Part shown: one piece after another, positions 1 through 7,557 of the stretch
How positions within the stretch are numbered: the stretch's first letter is position 1
How the letters are laid out: every line of letters begins with the position of its first letter
Assembly (NCBI GenBank): GCA_963810755.1
Contig: CAWEOP010000008.1
Coordinates: forward strand, 124,001 to 188,000
Length of the DNA stretch: 64,000 bases
Direction: 5' to 3'
DNA from: FEN-1219 sp963810755
GTDB taxonomy: Bacteria; Pseudomonadota; Gammaproteobacteria; Steroidobacterales; Rariloculaceae
The notes under the pieces: model-generated
What the model saw: the letters and a program-made list of their open reading frames with translations, nothing else
Told to the model about the DNA's origin: nothing
Databases searched by the model: none
Made by a program: the position numbers and the translations under genes

Positions 1-811
1 GAGGTGCTAGGCGGCATCGACCTCACGATCACCGAAGGCGAGTTCGTCGCGATCGTCGGCTTCTCGGGCTCGGGCAAGTCGACGCTGATCTCGCTGCTCG
101 CGGGTCTCACGCAGCCGACTACGGGCAGCGTGCTCTTTGAGGGCGTCGAGGTCGCCGGCCCAGGGCCGGAGCGCGGCGTGGTATTCCAGAGCTACTCGCT
201 CATGCCGTGGCTCTCCGTGCGCGGCAACGTCGCGCTCGCCGTGGGCGCCGTCATGCGCGGCAAACCGAAGGCGGAACGAACCGCCGTCGTCGACCGCTAC
301 ATAGAGATGGTCGGGCTCGCGCATGCGGCGGACCGCAAGCCCGCGGAGCTCTCGGGTGGGATGAGGCAGCGCGTCGCGGTCGCGCGCGCGCTCGCGATGC
401 GATCCGAAGATGCTGCTGCTCGACGAGCCGCTGTCGGCGCTCGACGCGCTCACGCGAGCGAAGCTCCAGGACGAGATCGAGGCCATCTGGGCCCGCGAGC
501 GCACGACCGTCGTGCTAATCACCAACGACGTCGACGAGGCGCTGCTGCTCGCCGATCGCATCATTCCGCTGAACCCGGGGCCGAGCGCGACGCTCGGGCC
601 CGAGTTCAAAGTCGGCATCGCGCGGCCGAGGGACCGCAGCGCGCTCAACGATGATTCCGAATTTCGGCGGCTGCGAGCTGCGATCACTCGCTATCTGCTT
701 GACGCCAACCGCGCGAAAGACGTGCGCGACCCGGCCCGCTTAACGTTGCCGAACGTCTTCGCCGATGACGGCCAAGGAACCTCCGCGCGCCTACGTGCAG
801 GCGGCCGGTAA
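1..811 (+). pseudogene. Nitrate-type ABC transporter ATPase (NrtD/NasD-like), 5'-partial, one frameshift
   Basis: ATP-binding subunit of a nitrate/nitrite importer of the NitT/TauT class; it would power uptake at the inner membrane. The reading frame is already open at the window edge, so the start is missing. Walker A (GFSGSGKST), Q-loop, ABC signature (LSGGMRQR) and Walker B (LLLDEPLSALDAL) are all present, but Walker B lies in a different frame: the frame changes near 400. The C-terminal part (VVLITNDVDEALLLADRI, then a PGPSATLGP stretch) is typical of nitrate-family ATPases. The stop is at 811. The intact motifs suggest an indel error or a very recent frameshift. Assignment rests on family resemblance and the nirB/nirD/nasA neighbours. 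Confidence 0.75.
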
Positions 812-1240
812 GCACCCGAGCGCGCCGCTACGTCGAGTTCTTCGACGTCACCAAGACCTATCCGACGGGCGCCGGTACACTCACGGTCGTCGACGGCTTC
901 GATCTCAAGATGGATCGCGGCGAGTTCGTGTCGCTGATCGGTCATTCGGGCTGCGGCAAATCCACGGTGTTGGCAATGGCCGCAGGCCTCTCCGAGGTGA
1001 ACGGCGGCGGCATCGTGGTCGACGGCCGCGAGGTCGATGCTGCCGGGCCCGATCGCGCGGTCGTGTTCCAGGCGCCGAGCCTGTTTCCCTGGCTCACCGC
1101 GCGCGCAGAACGTCGCTCTCGGCGTCGACCGCGTCTATCTGCACGCGAAGCGTGGCGGAACGCGCGAGACATCGTTCGATTATTACCTTACTCGCGTGGG
1201 CCTCGGTAACGAGACCGCGAAAGGTAGCACGCGATCTTTC
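812..1240 (+). pseudogene. Second nitrate-type ABC ATPase, truncated and frameshifted
   Basis: N-terminal half of a second nitrate-importer ATPase. Readable pieces are a FFDVTKTYPTGAGTL start region, Walker A (GHSGCGKST) and the Q-loop region (VVFQAPSLFPWLTA). The frame then changes near 1105 and continues as NVALGVDRVYLHAKR and YYLTRVGLGN. After that the ATPase stops abruptly near 1230. The signature motif and Walker B are absent, and the sequence passes directly into the C-terminal part of nirB. The gene is therefore truncated by a deletion or an assembly collapse. A start at ATG 765 is possible but in another frame. Confidence 0.7.
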
Positions 1241-1751
1241 GACGCAGGACTCGACCGGTTTAGGCATCAAGCTCGAGCGTACGACGTGGGGCTCGTGGCA
1301 CCCGCACAAGGTCAAGCTCGCGGTGTCCGGCTGCCCGCGCAACTGCGCCGAAGCGACGATCAAGGATCTCGGCGTCGTGTGCGTCGAGTCCGGTTATGAG
1401 CTGCACGTGGGCGGCAACGGCGGCATCAAGGTCCGCGCCACGGATTTCCTGTGCAAAGTCGCGACGGAGGACGAAGTGCTCGAGTACTCCTGCGCGTATC
1501 CTGCAACTGTATCGCGAGGAAGCGCGTTACCTCGAGCGCACGGCGCCGTGGATCGAGCGCGTGGGGTTGACGCACGTGCGCACGCGCGTCGTCGACGATG
1601 CGGCGGGCCGCCGCGCGCTGCACGAGCGGTTCCTCGAATCGCAACGGTTTGCGCAGGTGGATCCGTGGGCGAGCGCGCGAACGGCAAGGACGCTGAAGAG
1701 TTCGCGCCGCTGCGCGCGAGCAGCGGCATCGCCGAGCGAGCGGCGTCATGA
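1241..1751 (+). pseudogene. nirB: Assimilatory nitrite reductase large subunit, C-terminal fragment
   Basis: NADH-dependent nitrite reductase reduces nitrite to ammonium using siroheme and a 4Fe-4S cluster. Only the C-terminal siroheme domain remains: TQDSTGLGIKLE, then WGSWHPHKVKLAVSGCPRNC with the cluster cysteines, then ELHVGGNGGIKVRATDFLC. The frame changes near 1495 into LQLYREEARYLERTAPW, and changes back near 1675 into ERANGKDAEEFAPL before the stop at 1749-1751. The N-terminal FAD/NAD part (well over 500 residues in the family) is missing because the fragment abuts a truncated ABC ATPase. The stop overlaps the nirD start by four bases. Confidence 0.8.
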
Positions 1752-2140
1752 GCTGGGTCGACGTAGGCCCGAGAGCGCCCTGCCCGCGCGCGGCGCGCGC
1801 GCTTACGAGTCGGCAGCCTCGACATCGCGTGTTTCGCACGGGCACGAGCGAAGTGTTCGCGCTGCGCGATCGCTGCCCGCATCGCGGCGGGCCGTTGTCG
1901 CAAGGCATCGTGCACGGCACGCGCGTGACCTGCCCGCTGCACGACTGGGTCATCGACCTGAAATCCGGCTGCGCGACAGGCGTCGACGAAGGCAGCACGC
2001 CGACCTACGGCGTGCGGATCGTCGACGGCCGCGTCGAGATCGACCTGCCGGCGAGCGCCGAGGCGCGCTCGCCGCACTCGGGCCGCCGCGTTCGGAGTCT
2101 GCGAGCGTGCCTGACGGCGCGCAGCAGCAGTAGATTCGGG
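1748..2140 (+). CDS. nirD: Assimilatory nitrite reductase small subunit (Rieske-type)
   Basis: Small subunit of NADH-nitrite reductase, a Rieske-like [2Fe-2S] fold protein. The ATG at 1748 overlaps the nirB stop (ATGA), which is the usual nirBD arrangement. The start MSWVDVG and the core FALRDRCPHRGGPLSQGIVH followed by TCPLHDWVIDL are clear; CPH and CPLH fit the cluster-ligand positions. The frame stays open to 2248, well beyond the normal length of roughly 110 residues, and conserved content ends near VEIDLPA (about 2050). I therefore set the end just before nasA begins at 2142. A frameshift near the true C-terminus is likely. Confidence 0.75.
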
Positions 2141-2141
2141 C

Positions 2142-3252
2142 GTGCGCACGACGTGCCCGTACTGCGGCGTCGGCTGCGGTCTCAAGTCGTGATTAGCGCC
2201 GCCGAGCGGCGGGCATCGCACGCCGAATGCGATCCGCGGGGACGTTGAGCATCCTGCGAATCTCGGCCGCATGTGCTCGAAGGGCGCGGCGCTCGGCGAC
2301 ACACTGGACCTCGACGGCCGGCTGTTGCACGCGGAGATCCGCGGTCGGCGCACGAGCTTGAGCGAAGCGCTCGACGTCGTCGCGCGCGGCTTCACCGACG
2401 ATCGCAGCGAAGCACGGACCCGACGCTGTGGCGTTCTACGTGTCCGGGCAGCTGCTGACCGAGGACTATTACGTCGCGAACAAGCTGATGAAAGGCTTCA
2501 TCGGCAGCGCGAACATCGACACGAACTCGCGCCTGTGCATGGCCTCCGCGTCTCCGGCTACAAACGCGCACTCGGCGCCGACGCCGTGCGAACGACTACA
2601 CGGATCTCGAGTGCGCGGACCTGATCGTGCTCGTGGGCTCGAACCTCGCGTGGTGCCACCCCGTGCTGTTCCAGCGCGTGTCGGCAAGCCAAGGCCGCGA
2701 ACTCGAAGTTGCGCGTGATTGTGATCGACCCGCGCCGCACGGCGACGTGCGACGTCGCGGATCTGTTCCTGCCTGCTGAAACCCGGCACGGACGTGCTGC
2801 TGTTCAACGGTCTGCTGAATTATCTGCGTCGCGAGGACGGGCTCGACTTCGAGTTCCTCGACGCGCACACGAGCGGCATCGGCGCGGCGATGCGCACGGC
2901 GAAAGACAGCGCGCCGTCGATTCCGGCCGTCGCGGCCGCGTGCGGGCTCGACGCCGGCGACGTCGCGGAGTTCTATCGCGCTTTCGCGGCCACGCCGCGC
3001 ACGGTCACCGCGTTCTCGCAGGGCGTGAATCAATCCTCGGCCGGCACGGACAAGGTCAACGCGATCGTGAACGTGCATCTCGCGACGGGCCGCATCGGCA
3101 AGTTGGGCAGCGGCCCGTTCTCGATCACGGGCCAGCCGAACGCGATGGGCGGCCGCGAGGTCGGCGGTCTCGCGAACCAGCTCGCCGCGCACATGGACTT
3201 CGCACCCGAGCACGTCGACCGCGTGCGGCGCTTCTGGAACGCACCGGCAAGT
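2142..3252 (+). pseudogene. nasA: Assimilatory nitrate reductase catalytic subunit, truncated, many frameshifts
   Basis: Molybdopterin enzyme that reduces nitrate to nitrite in assimilation. A GTG at 2142 opens the 4Fe-4S motif TTCPYCGVGCGL. The frame then breaks repeatedly: after 2190, near 2420, near 2540, near 2590, near 2705 and near 2780. Conserved blocks remain in order: EHPANLGRMCSKGAALG, VAFYVSGQLLTEDYYVANKL, IDTNSRLCMAS, VIVIDPRRTATCDVADLFL, then an unbroken stretch (2794-3250) with FSQGVNQSSAGTDK and GPFSITGQPNAMGGREVGG. The sequence stops matching near 3250, where a C-poor tract begins; the family's C-terminal half is missing. So many indels with so little motif loss point to sequence error or very recent decay. 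Confidence 0.8.
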
Positions 3253-3740
3253 TTGATTTTAGTAAAGTTGTGAAACCGATAATGTGTTAAAAGATGGATA
3301 TAAGATAGGCAAATGGATAAAAAAGGTTGTGATAAGGAGGAGGTGGTGGATTTAAGAGAAGTGTTGGGTGAAGTAGAATCGTGAAAGTGTTGATAGATGA
3401 CTAGAAAATTGGAGGGGGATGGGTTATGGGTGAGATGTTGGAAGAGTAAAACAGGTACTAGTTAGGAGTGTAGATTGGCTGCTGGGCGGTGCGAAGATGA
3501 GTAATGCGCCGGAGAGATTTAGGCTAGAGCTGCAGAAGATTAAGAGTGGAGTGGATGGTGTTGGGGGAAGATGAGCTGAGAGGAGTGTTATGGCGCGATA
3601 GGTGTGTTGTGGGAGAAGATGGTGGCAGTTCGGTGTTGGCAGGGCTATAGTGTGTCTCAGAAATGTTCTGTCTTTGTTTGTTTTGTAGTGATAAATCCAA
3701 TGCCAAGGCACGAAGGTCAGCACGCCGCCGCCGAACCGGT
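3253..3740 (+). other. C-depleted, non-coding-looking tract
   Basis: Composition changes abruptly at about 3250. By hand count, the + strand of 3301-3660 has only about 24 C in 360 bases, against a G-rich, A/T-rich background. The + strand is closed by frequent stops in every frame. The open frame on the - strand (3424-3723) is a by-product of the missing C and shows no domain. Nothing recognisable is encoded. It separates the broken nasA from a foreign-looking gene island, so it may be a scaffold-joining or low-quality segment, or a real skewed insertion. Confidence 0.5.
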
Positions 3741-3749
3741 ACGTTAGGT
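3723..3749 (+). other. Possible half recombination site (attC/attI-like 3' end)
   Basis: A GC-rich 20-mer (3723-3742) is followed at once by GTTAGGT (3743-3749), which fits the integron R' core GTTRRRY. No matching R'' core lies upstream, where the C-poor tract begins. A 20-mer at 4732-4751, just 5' of the GNAT gene, matches the first 20-mer at 17 of 20 positions but has no GTTRRRY after it. This would suit a truncated or degenerate cassette site; it is weak on its own. Confidence 0.25.
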
Positions 3750-3801
3750 GACACGAGCGACATTACGGCGTCGCGATTCATATTGGACACACCACAAGGC
3801 T

Positions 3802-4347
3802 ATGAAGACGAAAGAACGGGACGAGCTGCTCCGGCTATTGAAAGACCGATTCGATAAGAACATGCGCAGACACAAAGGCGTCGCATGGGAGAACGTTTTA
3901 GCTCGGCTACAAAGAAATCCTACTGCTCTGATGGGTCTTGGTCGCATGGAGGCTTCGGACGGTGAGCCAGATGTGATCGGTCACGACAAGGCTACGGGCC
4001 AGTACATCTTCTGTGACTGCGCTCCCGAGAGCCCGCTTGGGCGCAGGAGTCTTTGCTACGACCGCGAGGCATTGACCGCACGGAAGGAGCACAAGCCCGG
4101 GGGTAGTGCCGTCGAGATGGCAGCGACCATGGGCGTCGAGTTACTTACGGAGGAGCAGTACCGCGAGTTGCAACGGCTCGGCGAGTTCGATGTAAAGACG
4201 TCCAGCTGGGTAGCCACACCGCAGGACGTACGCTCACTCGGTGGGGCTCTCTTCTGCGACCGGCGCTATGGCAAGGTATTCGTGTATCACAACGGAGCAC
4301 AGTCGTACTACGCAGCACGAGGCTTCCGCGGTCTCCTTCGCGTATGA
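3802..4347 (+). CDS. DUF4256 family protein
   Basis: Conserved protein of unknown function, 181 residues, close to the family's normal size. Recognisable blocks include DGEPDVIGHDKATGQYIFCD, PLGRRSLCYDREAL, AAEMAATMGVELL-like text (here VEMAATMGVELLTEEQY), and the C-terminal GGALFCDRRYGKVFVYHNGA. The ATG at 3802 is preferred to the in-frame one at 3748 because homologous sequence begins at about this point. It is cytosolic with no signal peptide. The stop overlaps the next gene's ATG. This family turns up as accessory cargo in many genomes; no biochemical role is known to me. Confidence 0.8.
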   Translation: MKTKERDELLRLLKDRFDKNMRRHKGVAWENVLARLQRNPTALMGLGRMEASDGEPDVIGHDKATGQYIFCDCAPESPLGRRSLCYDREALTARKEHKPGGSAVEMAATMGVELLTEEQYRELQRLGEFDVKTSSWVATPQDVRSLGGALFCDRRYGKVFVYHNGAQSYYAARGFRGLLRV

Positions 4348-4730
4348 GCTTTCTGTGGCCAGCGCGTGCGATTCCACACCCTCGGCGCGTCTCGCGGGAT
4401 GTCTATCTGAGGCCGCTTGTGCTGCTGATGATCGTTCTGCTGGTTGGGCCTGAGCTCTTTGCTCTCGTTGAGCTGACAACGCTGCTGGATCTGCTGGGCG
4501 CGACGATGTTTCTTTTCGCGTTTGCAGTTGCATACAAGATGCTCGGCATTGCCCTAATGAAACGGTTAATCAGAGTTCTGGTGCCGAGTGAGTGCGCTAT
4601 GTTGATGAAGACTCGTACGCTCTCTGCAATCGGCCTAGGTCTGGCGCTTGTTGCTGTTAACGGGCTCTTTCTCTTCTGCCTGTGTTTTCTCCCCTATGTG
4701 GGGTATGAGCTCCTGCTGCAGAGGCTATGA
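4344..4730 (+). CDS. Small integral membrane protein, unknown function
   Basis: 128 residues starting at an ATG that overlaps the DUF4256 stop (ATGA), which suggests translational coupling. There are about three hydrophobic segments, roughly residues 24-45, 47-70 and 92-118, joined by short basic loops (KRLIRVL, KTRTL). I do not recognise a family. The gene is followed by a GC-rich 20-mer that resembles the one upstream of DUF4256. Composition differs from the high-GC backbone, in line with acquired cargo. Confidence 0.6.
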   Translation: MSFLWPARAIPHPRRVSRDVYLRPLVLLMIVLLVGPELFALVELTTLLDLLGATMFLFAFAVAYKMLGIALMKRLIRVLVPSECAMLMKTRTLSAIGLGLALVAVNGLFLFCLCFLPYVGYELLLQRL

Positions 4731-4760
4731 ACGCCGCCGCTGAGCCGGAACGGGACCTCA

Positions 4761-5270
4761 ATGAACAGTATTAGCGCGGGACCGATTGTTCTCGAGCCTC
4801 AAACGGTGGCGCATGCGCCAGAGATGTTCGGTGTCCTTAGCGATCCAGCGATATATGAGTTCGAGAACTCACCGCCAGAGTCGGAAGCTTGGCTAACGGA
4901 GCGCTTCGCACGGCTCGAGTCGCGTATCTCGTCTGACGGGGCGGAACAGTGGCTCAACTGGGTCATTCGCCTGCCCACAGGGCCGCTCGCCGGGTATGTC
5001 CAAGCCACGATCAAGCGCGACCGTACCGCGCACATTGCGTACGAGCTCGCGAGTAAGTTTTGGCGGCAAGGCATTGGGAGCGCGGCGGTGAGCGGCATGC
5101 TCGAGGAGCTCGAAGCGACCTACGGCGTGTGCGAATTCGTGGCCACCTTGAAGGAACGGAACTATCGGTCGCTTGGGCTACTGCAAAGCTTGGGGTTCGA
5201 GAACAAAGGTTCTAGCGACCCCGGCGAGATCGTTATGCGTAGGAAGCTCAACGTTGTACCTGCGGCCTGA
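4761..5270 (+). CDS. GNAT-family N-acetyltransferase
   Basis: 169 residues. Acetyl-CoA-dependent transferase of the RimJ/RimL-like branch, probably acetylating an amine on a protein, amino acid or small molecule. The acetyl-CoA loop is visible as FWRQGIGSAAVSGML (about residues 97-111), preceded by HIAYELASKFW and followed by the NYRSLGLLQSLGFENKG block typical of the C-terminal half. No signal peptide. It lies in a same-strand set of small cargo-type genes; the substrate cannot be told from sequence. Confidence 0.8.
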   Translation: MNSISAGPIVLEPQTVAHAPEMFGVLSDPAIYEFENSPPESEAWLTERFARLESRISSDGAEQWLNWVIRLPTGPLAGYVQATIKRDRTAHIAYELASKFWRQGIGSAAVSGMLEELEATYGVCEFVATLKERNYRSLGLLQSLGFENKGSSDPGEIVMRRKLNVVPAA

Positions 5271-5319
5271 CAAGCTCGCAGACGGCGTGATGAATACACC
5301 GCAAAAACGGTGATGAACA

Positions 5320-5706
5320 GTGTCGACCGAACCGCAATTCAAAGGCGCGTACCCGTTCCAAGATGACGTCTTGGCGCTGCCCGTCGTTGATCTCGACGCC
5401 GCAGCTCGCTGGTACTCCAAACATTTCGGTATGGTGGAAATCGACCGGATCGATCAACCGGTGCCAACGGTCATTCTGGAGCGGGACGGCGCGCGGATTG
5501 GTTTCGCAGTCAACGGCGGCGATGCATCGCAGGATGGCGCGGCCGTACTCGTGTCGAATATTCGACGCATCAAAGACGAGCTCGAGGCCAACGGAGCCAA
5601 GGTCGCAAACTCGCGCGTAGACGAGCGAAACGGTCAAAGGTACCAAGTCTTCTTCGTCGCCGCGCCCGACGGGTTGTGCTACTACTTTCACGAGCCCATC
5701 GAGTAG
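5320..5706 (+). CDS. VOC-superfamily (glyoxalase/bleomycin-resistance fold) protein
   Basis: 128 residues, a single vicinal-oxygen-chelate domain. A GTG start at 5320 gives MSTEPQFKG, and the core LPVVDLDAAARWYSKHFGM is the usual opening beta-alpha unit; ERDGARIGFAVNGG and APDGLCYYFHEP follow. The last strand carries a candidate metal or substrate residue cluster (YYFHEP). Members include glyoxalases, dioxygenases and antibiotic-binding proteins; which applies here is unclear. It sits 49 bp after the GNAT gene and 17 bp before the cupin gene. Confidence 0.75.
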   Translation: MSTEPQFKGAYPFQDDVLALPVVDLDAAARWYSKHFGMVEIDRIDQPVPTVILERDGARIGFAVNGGDASQDGAAVLVSNIRRIKDELEANGAKVANSRVDERNGQRYQVFFVAAPDGLCYYFHEPIE

Positions 5707-5723
5707 TTTTCGGGGAGGTCGTC

Positions 5724-6038
5724 TTGAGCCCGTTCAAGATCAGCTTCGAGAAAATGGAGTGGCAGCAGGTCCGTCCCGACGTGCGCCAAAAGATCTATTG
5801 TGAAGGCACGCGACAGATTCGATTGGTCGAGTTCGAGACGAGCGATGGCGCCGAACACTGGTGCGAAACGGGCCATATCGGCTACGTGCTAAAGGGCGCG
5901 TTGAGCATCAGCTTCGACGGCGAGGTCATCTCATTCAAAGCGGGCGATGGACTCTTCATTCCATCGGGTGCGGCAAGCAAGCATCGCTCCGTCGCGATTT
6001 CTTCCGGCACGCAACTGCTGATGGTGGAGGACCTATAA
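5724..6038 (+). CDS. Small cupin-domain protein
   Basis: 104 residues forming one cupin barrel. I chose the TTG at 5724 because GGGGAGG lies 5 bases upstream and homologous sequence starts there (SPFKISFEKMEW). The motifs are recognisable but degenerate: GAEHWCETGHIGYVLKGALS for cupin motif 1, and FKAGDGLFIPSGAASKH for motif 2. Metal binding is uncertain because the usual HxH is only partly kept. Probably a small cytosolic binding protein or regulator of metabolite levels. It closely follows the VOC gene. Confidence 0.7.
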   Translation: MSPFKISFEKMEWQQVRPDVRQKIYCEGTRQIRLVEFETSDGAEHWCETGHIGYVLKGALSISFDGEVISFKAGDGLFIPSGAASKHRSVAISSGTQLLMVEDL

Positions 6039-6088
6039 AGCCTTTGGTGGGTCTTTCGGACGTTCTCTGAACGTGTGAGGTCGGTGAA

Positions 6089-6340
6089 ATGAATGAGCAC
6101 CCGACATTTTGGTTTCCGGTGAAGCGGTACGGCTGGGGCTGGGGGTTGCCGGTGCGGTGGCAAGGCTGGGTCGTGTTCGTGTTGTACTTGGCGCTCCTCT
6201 ACGCCGGGATCTATTACTTCAAGCCCCAGCGCGATGTGCTCGGTATCACGCTGTGGATCTCTGGCTTAACGGCGGTCCTCGTCGCGATCGTGGTGATGAA
6301 GGGGGAGCGGCCGGCGGGTTGGCGTTGGGGTAGGAAGTAG
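6089..6340 (+). CDS. Small inner-membrane protein, unknown function
   Basis: 83 residues with two hydrophobic helices (about 25-43 and 52-70), an aromatic-rich N-terminus (FWFPVKRYGWGWGLP) and a basic C-terminal tail (GWRWGRK). GTGAGGTCGGTGAA precedes the ATG at 6089, so a ribosome-binding site is plausible. The W/G/Y-rich amphipathic opening before the first helix recurs in small membrane proteins carried in accessory islands, but I know no function. Confidence 0.6.
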   Translation: MNEHPTFWFPVKRYGWGWGLPVRWQGWVVFVLYLALLYAGIYYFKPQRDVLGITLWISGLTAVLVAIVVMKGERPAGWRWGRK

Positions 6341-6432
6341 CGAGGACGCATGCGCGTTCGATCCGAAGTAGAGGCCGACCGAGGCGCAGTGCACGCAGTG
6401 AACCGCGGCATTTGAAACACCAGCGGAGGCGA

Positions 6433-6444
6433 GCAACCGGTTGC
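6433..6444. repeat. Perfect 12-bp palindrome
   Basis: GCAACCGGTTGC is a perfect palindrome 21 bp before the ATG of the monooxygenase gene. Its position suits a repressor operator, but no regulator gene is adjacent. Confidence 0.4.
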
Positions 6445-6465
6445 AGCAATTACGGAGAGAAGGAT

Positions 6466-6765
6466 ATGTACGGCCTGATTACGAAGATGAAGACAAAAGC
6501 AGGGCAGCGGGACGCTCTGATCGCAGTTCTGATCGAGGGCACGGCGGCCATGCCGGGCTGCCTGAGCTACATCGTCGCGAAGGATCCTGCAGACTCCGAA
6601 GCGCTTTGGGTCACGGAAGCTTGGGAGAGCAGCGCCAATCACCAAGCGTCCCTCTCACTCCCCTCCGTGCAGCAGGCGATGGCGAAGGGCAGGCCGTTGA
6701 TCGCGGGTTTCGGTGAACGTTTCGAGACGCAACCGGTCGGCGGGCATGGTCTCGCTGCGGCTTGA
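6466..6765 (+). CDS. Antibiotic-biosynthesis monooxygenase (ABM) domain protein
   Basis: 99 residues, single ABM-type alpha-beta barrel. The ATG at 6466 follows GGAGAGAAGG and begins MYGLITKMKTKAGQRDAL. AMPGCLSYIVAKDPAD and WVTEAWESSANHQASL are the conserved core blocks. ABM proteins include cofactor-free oxygenases and YgiN-like quinone oxidases; no substrate can be proposed. It is the last gene of the small same-strand island and converges on the CDP-alcohol transferase gene 17 bp away. Confidence 0.8.
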   Translation: MYGLITKMKTKAGQRDALIAVLIEGTAAMPGCLSYIVAKDPADSEALWVTEAWESSANHQASLSLPSVQQAMAKGRPLIAGFGERFETQPVGGHGLAAA

Positions 6766-6782
6766 CTCCCTTTTCGTTGCCC

Positions 6783-7508
6783 TCACGCACGGACGCGTTG
6801 TCGCCAGAGCCGGCCGATGTCGATGGCGAACGACCAGACCAACATCGCTAACGAGATCGCGGCTGCCGCCGTGCTCAACGGAACGGGCACGAACGGTGCG
6901 AGCGCGAAGCTCAGAACGCCCATCTGCACTACGGCCACGGTCTTGCCGCGCATCGTTGGAGTGAGCGGGCCGGTCAGCCAAGGCAGCGCCTTACCGGCGG
7001 CCGCGAACGCATAACGCATGAGCCCGATGGCGAGAACCCAGGCGCCGGCTTTGCCGTGCTGCCAAGCGAGTATCGACATCGCGAGCACGAGCGCCGAATC
7101 CGTCTCCATGTCGAAACGCGCGCCGAACGAGCTGCTCAAGCCGCTCGTTCGCGCGAGCCGGCCGTCGAGGCCGTCGAGGAACGCAATCGTCGCGGCGAGC
7201 AGCGCCGCGAACAGCGCCGGTTCGGGCGTCGGCACTTCGCCGATGAGTCCCGCGATGAGCGCGACGAGCAAGCCGCGAATCAACGTCACGAGATTCGCGG
7301 GTCCATAGCGCGGGAAGGGGTGGTGAGCCTCCACGAGTCCGACGCAGAGGACCGTGCCGAGCACATACAGCACGGCCACCTTCGCGAGATACCACGGGCC
7401 GAGGTCGAATGCGGCGTGCACCGTGCGGGCGAGTGCGAGCAGCGCGAGCGCGCCGAGAGCATGGACCGCGAGTACTCGAACGAGAAGGCCGTATCTGCGT
7501 TTGGCCAC
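6783..7508 (-). CDS. CDP-alcohol phosphatidyltransferase family protein
   Basis: 241 residues, multi-pass inner-membrane enzyme that transfers a phospho-alcohol moiety from a CDP-activated donor to an acceptor alcohol. The catalytic motif DGx2ARx8Gx3Dx3D is complete: DGRLARTSG, then SFGARFDMETD. About six hydrophobic helices surround it. The chosen GTG (7508) gives VAKRRYGLLVRVL; the frame is open to 7613 but that would overlap the divergent glycosyltransferase. It faces a glycosyltransferase/methyltransferase run across about 50 bp, suggesting a shared lipid or phospho-polyol pathway. The specific alcohol cannot be read from sequence. Confidence 0.85.
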   Translation of the reverse strand: MAKRRYGLLVRVLAVHALGALALLALARTVHAAFDLGPWYLAKVAVLYVLGTVLCVGLVEAHHPFPRYGPANLVTLIRGLLVALIAGLIGEVPTPEPALFAALLAATIAFLDGLDGRLARTSGLSSSFGARFDMETDSALVLAMSILAWQHGKAGAWVLAIGLMRYAFAAAGKALPWLTGPLTPTMRGKTVAVVQMGVLSFALAPFVPVPLSTAAAAISLAMLVWSFAIDIGRLWRQRVRA

Positions 7509-7557
7509 GATGTGCAACGATGAGGTACCGTTGCCATTGTATGCGGTCCGAAGACGC

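Noticed and set aside
765..1751. A single 328-residue fusion protein of ABC ATPase and nitrite reductase
   Set aside because: The first part of this frame is a wrong-frame shadow of the second ATPase; only the nirB tail is genuine. The junction is better explained by deletion or collapse.
3424..3723. Open frame on the - strand in the C-poor tract
   Set aside because: It arises from the lack of C (few stops on the complement) and encodes a Pro/Ser/Thr/Leu-rich string with no domain.
3723..6765. Complete integron cassette array
   Set aside because: No paired R''/R' cores or attC folds between the genes, and no integrase. Only one GTTRRRY core was found, so I report a possible relic only.
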